From: Paenibacillus mesophilus
GTDB lineage: Bacteria; Bacillota; Bacilli; Paenibacillales; NBRC-103111
Length of the DNA stretch: 64,000 bases
Assembly (NCBI RefSeq): GCF_005938385.1
Contig: NZ_VCRA01000020.1
Span: 1 to 64,000, forward strand
Direction: 5' to 3'
The notes beneath the pieces are model-generated. The model was not told where the DNA came from and did no database searches. It saw only the letters and a program-made list of their open reading frames with translations. Below are positions 8,920 through 15,809 of this stretch, piece by piece (the first letter of the stretch is position 1; every line of letters starts with the position of its first letter). Position numbers and translations under genes: made by a program.

Positions 8920-9938
8920 ACCCACCTGGCTGCGTCTTCTTGCGCAAGCTCGCTCAGCTTCACGGCTTGATCGCTTTGTACGGACAAATTGGAAGCTTCC
9001 ATCAGCTTCGTCAAGTCGAGCGCAAGCGCGATATTTTCGGACGCCACCGTATTGTTCCGGATATGCCCTACCCATTGCTGGATCGCCGTCGCCCGGTTTG
9101 CGGGCTGTTCCTTCACGGTCCACGATTTGGAAGCTTCTTCGCCGAGCTTGGACGTGCGCAATACGATCCGGTTGTCCGGCGTTCCGAACAACATCGATCC
9201 TTCCGTGCCGTGAAGCTCCAAAGTAAACGGCGAGAACTTGTTGACGAAGCCCGCCTCCACGATGCCAAGCGCCCCGTTCGGATAACGGAGTACGGCTACG
9301 GCGTTGTCCTCGACCTCTTTGCCCGTCACATATCCGTAGTTCGCGGTAACGCTTTCCGGGAGCCCGAGGAACAGGCGGGTCAAATACATCGGATGACAGC
9401 CCAGATCGATCAGCGCTCCCCCGCCCGTCTGCTCCAGGTTATAGAAATGCGCAGGCAGCCAGTTCGCCACCGCTCCGCCATGCGACAAGCGTGCGCGCAC
9501 CAGCGTCAATTCGCCGAGCAGTCCTTGGTTCAGCACTTCCTGAATAGCAAGCGTGTAGCCGTCGTTCAGACGGGGAAGCGATACGGTCAGCTTGACGCCC
9601 GCCTTCTCTACGGCAGCTACGATCTCATTCGCTTCCCGGATCGTCGTGGCCAATACTTTCTCCGTAAAGATGTGTTTGCCGGCGTTCGCCGCTTTGACCA
9701 TAACATCCCGGTGCATATTCGAAGGCGTATCGACGACTACCGCATCGATATCCGGCTGCGCAAGCAGCTCGTCAAGCGATTCATAGAACCTTACACCTCT
9801 GGCTTCGGCTTCCTTTTGGCCTCTTTCGGCTATTTCGTCCCATACCGCTACAATTTCCGTATCCGGATGCTCGTTAATTTGTTTGGCGTAATCTTTGGCG
9901 TGCACGTGCCAAAAGCTCAGCATGGCCACACGAATCAC
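8916..9938 (-). CDS. Gfo/Idh/MocA family oxidoreductase (EKV, DxGxH type)
   Basis: 340 residues, first gene of the four-gene operon. The Rossmann region starts RVAMLSFWHVHAKDYA, without the textbook GxGxxG. The usual EKP is EKV (FTEKVLATT), and the catalytic motif DLGCHPMYLTRL keeps Asp and His. GTG start at 9938 with GGGAG ten bases upstream. It differs from the downstream paralogue at both motifs, so the pair probably acts at two steps or on two substrates of one pathway. Substrate unknown. Confidence 0.88.
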   Translation of the reverse strand: MIRVAMLSFWHVHAKDYAKQINEHPDTEIVAVWDEIAERGQKEAEARGVRFYESLDELLAQPDIDAVVVDTPSNMHRDVMVKAANAGKHIFTEKVLATTIREANEIVAAVEKAGVKLTVSLPRLNDGYTLAIQEVLNQGLLGELTLVRARLSHGGAVANWLPAHFYNLEQTGGGALIDLGCHPMYLTRLFLGLPESVTANYGYVTGKEVEDNAVAVLRYPNGALGIVEAGFVNKFSPFTLELHGTEGSMLFGTPDNRIVLRTSKLGEEASKSWTVKEQPANRATAIQQWVGHIRNNTVASENIALALDLTKLMEASNLSVQSDQAVKLSELAQEDAARWV

Positions 9939-9960
9939 AATAGATCCACTCCCTCGGATA

Positions 9961-10060
9961 TGGAACTTTTACGGAATATCTGCTCACTGACGAACGGGAC
10001 TTGCCGGACTCGACAAAGCTCCGGTCGTCAGTCAGGGAGGTAATTCCGTTAAAGCTCCTA
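9961..10060. repeat. palindromic repeat family A, copy 1
   Basis: About 100 bases starting GGAACTTTTACGGAAT and ending ATTCCGTTAAAGCTCCT, with an inner inverted pair around ACTGACGA...TCGTCAGT. It lies directly upstream of the oxidoreductase operon, next to its ribosome site. Same orientation as copy 5 (right arm GTCAGTCAGGG.GGTAATTCCG). Confidence 0.8.
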
Positions 10061-10244
10061 TGTACTGAAAAAATACGACACTCCCTACAAAATACCACAG
10101 TTCATCGCCGTTGATTAGTGCTATATTGTGACATTCTTACTCAAATATTACGACAAGCCTTCAAATCCCCTTACAGGAACACTATTCTCGCAACCGGCAA
10201 ACTCCTCACAAGATTACCCCACGATGCGGAGCCTTCTTCGAATT
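10061..10244. other. intergenic stretch without a recognisable gene
   Basis: Between repeat A1 and the galU terminator I see only AT-richer sequence and no convincing reading frame. It may hold the promoter of the minus-strand oxidoreductase operon, but no clear -35/-10 pair stands out. Confidence 0.5.
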
Positions 10245-10271
10245 AAAAAAAAGCGGGCCCGCAGGCCCGCA
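10245..10271 (-). terminator. galU terminator
   Basis: On the minus strand GCGGGCC-TGC-GGCCCGC is followed by eight T, a textbook intrinsic terminator just after the galU stop. Confidence 0.85.
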
Positions 10272-10282
10272 AATCCATCGTT

Positions 10283-11185
10283 CTACCTTCTCGCTCCCGA
10301 TCCGAGCGTCCATCCCTCTACGAGCGACGTCAAATATTGCTTAACGTCCTGCTTCAAATCGTCGCGCGACAAAGCAAATTCGATCGTCGCTTCGATATAG
10401 CCGAATTTGTCCCCGATGTCGTACCGCTTGCCCTCGATCGGATAAGCGATCATCGGCTTGATCGTATTCAGCAGGCGAAGCGCGTCCGTCAGCTGGATTT
10501 CTCCGCCGCGGCCCGGCTTGCACTCCTCGAGCAGCCGGAAAATATCCGGCTCGATGATGTATCTGCCGATAACGGCCATATTGGAAGGGGCCGCCTCGCG
10601 GTCCGGCTTCTCGACCAAATCTTCGATCCGCGAGTAGGGGACCGGTCCGTTTACCGATTCCGAAGGAGAAACGATCCCGTACTTCTGCACGTCTTCCCAA
10701 GGTACGCGCTGCACCGCGATGACGGACGAACGCTCGCGCTCGTACAAATCGATCATCCGTTTCAAGCAAGGCGGATTGGAGTCGATGATGTCGTCTCCAA
10801 GTAGCACGGCGAACGGTTCGTCTCCGATAAACTTTCTCGCGCAGTGGACGGCATGGCCGAGACCGAGCGGCTGCTTTTGCCGGATATAGTGAATGTCGGC
10901 CATATTGGATATGTCCTGCACGATGCGCAGCAGATCCGAGCTGCCCTTCTCTTCGAGCGTCGCCTCCAGCTCGACCGATTTGTCGAAATGATCCTCGATC
11001 GCCCTTTTGTTGCGCCCGGTTACGATAATAATGTCCTCTATGCCGGACTCGATCGCTTCTTCAATAATGTACTGGATCGCCGGCTTGTCGACGATCGGCA
11101 GCATTTCTTTCGGCTGCGCCTTCGTGGCGGGCAGGAAACGCGTACCGAGTCCCGCTGCGGGTATAATGGCTTTACGTATAGTCAC
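10283..11185 (-). CDS. galU: UTP--glucose-1-phosphate uridylyltransferase
   Basis: This 300-residue enzyme makes UDP-glucose from UTP and glucose-1-phosphate, feeding teichoic acid, glycolipid and exopolysaccharide synthesis. Visible are the nucleotide-binding start KAIIPAAGLGTRFLPATKAQPKEMLP, the VDKPAIQYIIEEA segment, LLGDDIID and the VEKP motif (DLVEKPDREAAPSN). Length fits the bacterial GalU/GtaB family. The GTG at 11185 overlaps the preceding PHP gene stop by four bases (GTGA), so the two form one transcription unit. Confidence 0.95.
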   Translation of the reverse strand: MTIRKAIIPAAGLGTRFLPATKAQPKEMLPIVDKPAIQYIIEEAIESGIEDIIIVTGRNKRAIEDHFDKSVELEATLEEKGSSDLLRIVQDISNMADIHYIRQKQPLGLGHAVHCARKFIGDEPFAVLLGDDIIDSNPPCLKRMIDLYERERSSVIAVQRVPWEDVQKYGIVSPSESVNGPVPYSRIEDLVEKPDREAAPSNMAVIGRYIIEPDIFRLLEECKPGRGGEIQLTDALRLLNTIKPMIAYPIEGKRYDIGDKFGYIEATIEFALSRDDLKQDVKQYLTSLVEGWTLGSGARR

Positions 11186-12051
11186 GACCGGTCACGGCTC
11201 CTCTCGAAATAACGGCTTGAAGCTTGCAGACGCTGTACGATGTCGGCACCGGCATGGCGAGCCCCGAGCGGCGCGTGGAAGACGACTCCGCCCCTCGAGC
11301 CGTGGAAATCCGAGCCTGCGGTCGCAATCAATCCGAACCGCTCCGCCATATCCGCATAATGCGCTTCGGTTTCCGGCGAATGGTCGGAATGGTACGCCTC
11401 GATGCCAGCAGCTCCATATTCGATCAGCCGTTGTACGAGCTCATCGTTTCCGTACAGGCCGGGATGTGCAATGACGGGCACTCCGCCCGCTTCGCGGATC
11501 CAATCGATCGCATCCTCCGGACGGCTGCGAGGGGGATTGACGTAGGCCGCCGCGCCATTGCCCAAGTATCGGTCGAACGCTTCGCTCATGTCGGCGACAT
11601 ACCCTTTCCCGACAAGCACCGCTGCGATATGGGGGCGACCTACCGTCTCGTCTTTGCCGGGCTTCTTGCGCGATTGTTCCAGCACCTCATCCATCGTCAC
11701 GGGAAGCCCCAGCTCGGCCAGCTTGGCCAGTATCATCTCGTTGCGCAAATCGCGGGTACGCCTCAGCTGTTCCAGACGCTGCCGGAATACAGGGTCTTCC
11801 GTATCGATGTAGTAACCTAGCACGTGAATATCCCGTCCGTCCGCGACCGTGCTTATTTCCACGCCGGGGATGACCGTCATGCCCAAGCTTTTCCCTTCGG
11901 CCACCGCCTCTGCGACGCCCGCCACCGTGTCGTGATCCGTAATGGCGAGCCCGCGAAGCCCGGCTTCCCGTGCCAGTCTGACATTTACGGCGGGAGCGTT
12001 CGTACCGTCTGAAGCGGTCGTATGCGAATGCAGGTCATACCGTTCCGTCAC
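11182..12051 (-). CDS. PHP domain phosphoesterase (RNase AM / TrpH-like)
   Basis: 289 residues. PHP metal-binding motifs are DLHSHTTASDG (start), ITDHDT, GVEIST, IAHPG and AGSDFHG. Relatives include E. coli YciV/TrpH, a 5'-3' exonuclease that trims 5' ends of RNA and hydrolyses pAp. GTG start with GAGGA eight bases before. It overlaps galU by four bases. The biochemical role here is inferred from the family. Confidence 0.88.
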   Translation of the reverse strand: MTERYDLHSHTTASDGTNAPAVNVRLAREAGLRGLAITDHDTVAGVAEAVAEGKSLGMTVIPGVEISTVADGRDIHVLGYYIDTEDPVFRQRLEQLRRTRDLRNEMILAKLAELGLPVTMDEVLEQSRKKPGKDETVGRPHIAAVLVGKGYVADMSEAFDRYLGNGAAAYVNPPRSRPEDAIDWIREAGGVPVIAHPGLYGNDELVQRLIEYGAAGIEAYHSDHSPETEAHYADMAERFGLIATAGSDFHGSRGGVVFHAPLGARHAGADIVQRLQASSRYFERSRDRS

Positions 12052-12096
12052 GCTGTCGTTCCTCGCTTTCCTATGAATATTCGCTTGCTTACCGGC

Positions 12097-13008
12097 TCAT
12101 AACCAGGCATTCAAATCGCGCTCCCGCAAAAACGTCAAAAACGTGACCGCCGAAATCGGGAGAAGAGCCGCCTGCAAATAGATCGAATAAAAGTGCCGGG
12201 TAAAGGTCAAGCCTTCGATCGATTTCACTTTAAAAATGCCGAGCGCCGTCTCGTGTCTGACGGCCGTAGGCGACATGAGGGTTATGCCGAGGCCCGCTTC
12301 CACCGCGGATTTGATCGCTCCGGTGCTGCCAAGCTCCATGACGATTTTGAGCCGGTCCGTCCCGAAGCCGACTCGCTGCAGCTCTTCCTCCATCACCTGC
12401 CGCGTACCCGATCCTTGCTCGCGCAGGATGAACGGATACTTCAGCACATCGTCCAGCGTAATCGATTCCTGAACGGCAAGCGGATGATCCGAAGGAACGA
12501 TCAGCTTCAGCTCGTCGTTCAGCACGATTTCCGCTTTGACGTCGGGGTGATGAATCGGCGCTTCGACGAGGCCGAACGTCAACTGATGATTAAAGATTTC
12601 CTCAAGAATTTGCGTCGTATTCATAACCTTCAGGCTGACGGAGATACTCGGGTATTCTTTGCTGAACGGCCCCAGCAGCCGGGGCAGTATATATTCGCCG
12701 ATCGTAAGGCTCGCTCCGAGCTGCAGGCGCCCTTCCAGCATATGGGTAAATTTGGACATCGCGATATCCGTATCTTTGATCAGATCGATGCTTCGTTTGG
12801 CGAACGGAAGCAGCGTACGGCCGGCTTCGGTCAATTCGATTTTTTTCGTGGACCGTTGGAGCAGCTTCGTGCCGAAATAATCTTCGAGCGACTGAACCTG
12901 CATCGTCACTGCGGGCTGCGTCATATGAAGCGCCTGTGCCGCCATCGAGAAGCTTCCCTTATCGGCTACCGTATAAAAAATATGCAGCTGATGAAAATTT
13001 AACGCCAT
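12097..13008 (-). CDS. LysR family transcriptional regulator (CysL/YwfK-like)
   Basis: 303 residues. The N-terminal winged helix-turn-helix reads FHQLHIFYTVADKGSFSMAA with helix TQPAVTMQVQSLE, followed by a LysR effector domain (LQLGASLTIGEYILPRLL; REQGSGTR anion-contact loop). The overall sequence recalls CysL, which activates sulfite reductase genes in B. subtilis, but no sulfur gene is adjacent, so the target is unknown. The gene is monocistronic. Confidence 0.87.
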   Translation of the reverse strand: MALNFHQLHIFYTVADKGSFSMAAQALHMTQPAVTMQVQSLEDYFGTKLLQRSTKKIELTEAGRTLLPFAKRSIDLIKDTDIAMSKFTHMLEGRLQLGASLTIGEYILPRLLGPFSKEYPSISVSLKVMNTTQILEEIFNHQLTFGLVEAPIHHPDVKAEIVLNDELKLIVPSDHPLAVQESITLDDVLKYPFILREQGSGTRQVMEEELQRVGFGTDRLKIVMELGSTGAIKSAVEAGLGITLMSPTAVRHETALGIFKVKSIEGLTFTRHFYSIYLQAALLPISAVTFLTFLRERDLNAWL

Positions 13009-13109
13009 ACCGCTCCCGCCCCCTTTCTATTAGATACTGTAGCGGAACGGCCGCCGGTTTGCAACAAATGGAAACGAAATACGACCGAAATTTATAACCT
13101 CTATACAGG

Positions 13110-13148
13110 TTAAAAAAGCATGCGGGCCGCTTGCGGCTGCATGCTTGA
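13110..13148 (-). terminator. terminator after the 145-residue hypothetical gene
   Basis: AAGCATGC-AGCCGC-AAG-CGGCCC-GCATGCTT followed by TTTT on the minus strand forms a stable hairpin plus T run just downstream of the stop at 13167. Confidence 0.8.
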
Positions 13149-13166
13149 TCGAAACGACGGCTGTCG

Positions 13167-13604
13167 TTATTTCCGTTTACGGCTGTTCTTGATCAAAGTC
13201 ATTCTCCGGGAATGCCGGAGCCAGGAATAATAGGATTTCAAGTCCCGCAGCTCGATCACCTCGGACATGCGTCCCAAGAAAGTGACGATTATCATTTTGT
13301 GGAGCGGGTTGCCGGCAATATCGTATTCGTTCTCGAGTACGGAAAACTCGGCTACCATGACCAAGTCTTCCTCGATGACATAGACGTCTTTCTCGTTTTT
13401 GTAATAAGGCTTGATTTGGTCTTTTTTCAACCGATCCCACAGAAAAGCGCAAATATCCTCGAAGCCGGTCTTTTCGCTTTCTACGCGATCGATCCAGCGG
13501 GATCGGGCATGATTCGTAATGATGATGTCGGCTATTTTTTTATCGCCCAACACGACGTAGAACGGTTCATACGTGCTCCAGCGATCCATAATTTTATCCT
13601 TCAT
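13167..13604 (-). CDS. hypothetical protein, possibly DUF4258-like fold
   Basis: 145 residues, not recognised. It is charged and basic at the C-terminus (ends KNSRKRK). The motif NHARSRWIDRV at about 31-41, followed by KDVYVIEEDLVMVAEF and MIIVTFLGR, has the His-Ala-x-x-Arg helix plus beta-strand pattern seen in DUF4258/BrnT-type small proteins related to RelE toxins. That is a fold guess only. There is no antitoxin-like neighbour. AAAGGGG lies upstream of the ATG at 13604. It has its own terminator and so is probably transcribed alone. Confidence 0.65.
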   Translation of the reverse strand: MKDKIMDRWSTYEPFYVVLGDKKIADIIITNHARSRWIDRVESEKTGFEDICAFLWDRLKKDQIKPYYKNEKDVYVIEEDLVMVAEFSVLENEYDIAGNPLHKMIIVTFLGRMSEVIELRDLKSYYSWLRHSRRMTLIKNSRKRK

Positions 13605-13947
13605 AATCCCAACCCCTTTCCTACCGAATCAGGCCTTATTACCTATGTACATCGAAGTTAACTTTATTTTACTCGATCTTTAATATTTTTCCAAATGGAA
13701 TATGTACTATTTTTTGAAGTTTGACCGCCCGTTTGAGGTACGCGAATTTTTTAAAAAACATGCCGTCCGCCAACTATTAAGAATACGATCCGGCATGGTA
13801 TAATTAAATCTTATGAATGAAGCCGGCAAAAGGGAATGCACTTCGCCCGGCTATGGAATATTCCCGCATTTACCTAGTAACCGACGCCCGATTTCTCATA
13901 TCAAGCAATACGTATCTCCAAGCAGATACGTTATTACGCGACGGTTT
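13605..13947. other. 343-base intergenic region with a plus-strand promoter-like site and a hairpin
   Basis: It holds TATAAT at 13799-13804 with a weak TTAAGA 16 bases upstream on the plus strand, and an inverted repeat ACGTATCT-CCAAGC-AGATACGT at about 13910-13933 just beyond the end of ylbG. The open frame that follows the promoter runs antisense into ylbG and does not look coding. A short untranslated RNA is possible but unsupported. Confidence 0.35.
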
Positions 13948-14208
13948 CTATGTGTAAAGTTTCGCTTTATCTGGCACATTACTATTATATTCCGTACGGA
14001 TCTCGTTTCGGAACGACCTCTCGATTTTTTTTACGAACGACAATTTCTGGATCGCCTTCGTCGTTTCATCCGCCTTCTCGGCATTTACGTATAAGACGAC
14101 GTAGTGCATTCGCTTCGAGACGTAATGAATGGTGCCGAACTTCTCCAGATGCTTCGTCTGCTTCAGGTCGGACACCCACAAGATGAGGCCGGTGCGTAGT
14201 GGATACAT
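13948..14208 (-). CDS. ylbG: YlbG family protein (DUF2129)
   Basis: 86 residues matching the DUF2129/YlbG family: RTGLILWVSDLKQTKHLEKFG, then IHYVSKRMHYVVLYVNA and SFVKKIERSFR. The small cytoplasmic protein has no settled function in B. subtilis, where it lies directly beside ylbF. Here the two are separated by an oppositely oriented asparaginase gene. Confidence 0.88.
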   Translation of the reverse strand: MYPLRTGLILWVSDLKQTKHLEKFGTIHYVSKRMHYVVLYVNAEKADETTKAIQKLSFVKKIERSFRNEIRTEYNSNVPDKAKLYT

Positions 14209-14320
14209 CGTCTTCTTTCCTTCCTTCTATCGGATCGCCTTAACGGCTGTAAAATTGCGGCGCAATCATGGCTTGAGGAAGCCAGCATGATGACTACACA
14301 AACGGGAGTGATCGCAAATC

Positions 14321-15325
14321 ATGAGTTCAGAACTATTGGTACGCATCGAGCGGGGACCTTTGACGGAATCGGTCCATCACGGGCATATTGCCGTCGTCGA
14401 GGCGAAGGGCAGCTTGCTTGCTTATGCCGGAGATGCCGGCTATCTTACATTTGCCAGATCGGCCGCCAAGCCTTTGCAGGCCGTCCCGGTTATCGAGGCG
14501 GGCGCCGACCGGCGATTCGGTCTGACCGGCGAGCAGATCGCGCTGATGTGCGCGTCTCACAACGGAGAGAGCGAGCATGTCCGAACCGTGGCCGACATGC
14601 TGGGCAAGCTCGGGCTTGCGCCGGATGCGCTGCTGTGCGGTTCGCACTATCCGTTTCATGAGCCGGCGGCAGACCGGATGAAGCGGGCGGGCGAGGAGCC
14701 GACCCGGCTGCACAACAACTGCTCGGGCAAGCATGCCGGAATGCTGGCGTTAGCTCGCATCATGAACGCTCCGACCGGCGGCTATGTCTCGCCCGATCAC
14801 CCGGTGCAGCAAGCGATGCTCCGCGCTATAGCCGATCTGGCCGGCGTATCGCCCGGACGCATTCGCCTCGGCACCGACGGCTGCGGCGTCCCGGTATTCG
14901 GCCTGCCGCTCGATCGGCTCGCATACGCGTTCGCCACGCTGGGCGCACCGGCCCGGCTCGACGAGCCGCGCGCTGCCGCTTGCCGCACCATTCTCGATGC
15001 CGTCCGCAATCATCCGCACTACATGGCCGGAACGGATCGGTTCGATACCCGGCTGATCGAAGCGACGGGCGGCCGCATCATCGGCAAAATGGGCGCCGAA
15101 GGCGTCTTTGCGTTAACCGCCCCCGGGGAAGGCGCCGCTCTGGCCGTCAAAATCGCGGACGGGGCGCAGAGGGCGCTGTATCCGGCGGTTGTGGAAGCGC
15201 TTATCCAACTCGGCTGGCTGAAGCCCGACGAGCGGGCCGCCCTCGCCCCGTTCCATCGTCCGCCTGTGCGGAACTGGAGCAAAGACGAGGTCGGCGCCGT
15301 CGTGCCCGATTTCAAGCTGCACTGA
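14321..15325 (+). CDS. asparaginase II family protein (Rhizobium-type)
   Basis: 334 residues of the PF06089 family, L-asparaginases unrelated to E. coli AnsA/AnsB. Visible conserved blocks: RSAAKPLQAVPVIEAGAD (Ser/Lys), CASHNGESEHV, NNCSGKHAGMLALA (the Cys/Ser-x-x-Lys core), GTDGCGVPVFGLPL and GKMGAEGVFAL. It converts asparagine to aspartate and ammonia, though some members act on related amides. There is no signal peptide, so it is probably cytoplasmic. GGGAG sits 12 bases before the ATG. It lies antisense between ylbF and ylbG, suggesting insertion into that conserved pair. Confidence 0.88.
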   Translation: MSSELLVRIERGPLTESVHHGHIAVVEAKGSLLAYAGDAGYLTFARSAAKPLQAVPVIEAGADRRFGLTGEQIALMCASHNGESEHVRTVADMLGKLGLAPDALLCGSHYPFHEPAADRMKRAGEEPTRLHNNCSGKHAGMLALARIMNAPTGGYVSPDHPVQQAMLRAIADLAGVSPGRIRLGTDGCGVPVFGLPLDRLAYAFATLGAPARLDEPRAAACRTILDAVRNHPHYMAGTDRFDTRLIEATGGRIIGKMGAEGVFALTAPGEGAALAVKIADGAQRALYPAVVEALIQLGWLKPDERAALAPFHRPPVRNWSKDEVGAVVPDFKLH

Positions 15326-15338
15326 TTGTGCGGGCTTG

Positions 15339-15791
15339 TCAGCCGCAGCTGCTGCACCCTCCGCTGCATCCGCCGGTGCTGCAGCTGCCGCCTGTCGGCA
15401 GCGGGTTGTTGCTCGGCACCTTGATCGTTTCCGAAACGGCATGTGCGATTGTCTCCGACACGCTGAACAGCAAATCGTCGAGCAGCGATTCCGCTTCCTT
15501 GAACCGTCGGACCGCTTCGAAGGCGTCGAGCTTCTCCTGCGCTTTATGGACTGCTTCCAACGCGGCATGGTAATCCGGGTGAAAATGTCCGAATCTTTCG
15601 CAATCCTCGAAATTCAGCTTCGCCTTGGCGAAAGCCGATACGGCCGTCTGGATTTCGGAATCTCGTTCCACGGCGTTTTTCCATCGTATATATTCCGCCA
15701 CTTCCGCGGAGCTATTGATCATGTCTCCGACATTGTACGCCTGCAGGAGCAATTGCGCCATATCAAGCGTTTGCGTCTCGGTCATGCTCAT
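15339..15791 (-). CDS. ylbF: YlbF family protein with cysteine-rich tail
   Basis: 150 residues. The helical YlbF/YmcA domain covers about 10-125 (FEDCERFGHFHPDYHAA is typical), then a Gly/Ser tail carries Cys137, 142, 146 and 149. In B. subtilis YlbF, YmcA and YaaT form the Y-complex, a specificity factor for RNase Y that affects competence, biofilm and sporulation and has been reported to bind Fe-S clusters. The four-Cys tail fits metal or cluster binding. It starts 18 bases after the XPB-associated gene, so it is probably in the same operon. Confidence 0.87.
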   Translation of the reverse strand: MSMTETQTLDMAQLLLQAYNVGDMINSSAEVAEYIRWKNAVERDSEIQTAVSAFAKAKLNFEDCERFGHFHPDYHAALEAVHKAQEKLDAFEAVRRFKEAESLLDDLLFSVSETIAHAVSETIKVPSNNPLPTGGSCSTGGCSGGCSSCG

Positions 15792-15809
15792 CGGTTCCGT
15801 CCTCCTCCG

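Noticed and set aside
13813..14094. 93-codon plus-strand frame after a TATAAT box
   Set aside because: Runs antisense through ylbG, without ribosome site or known domain.
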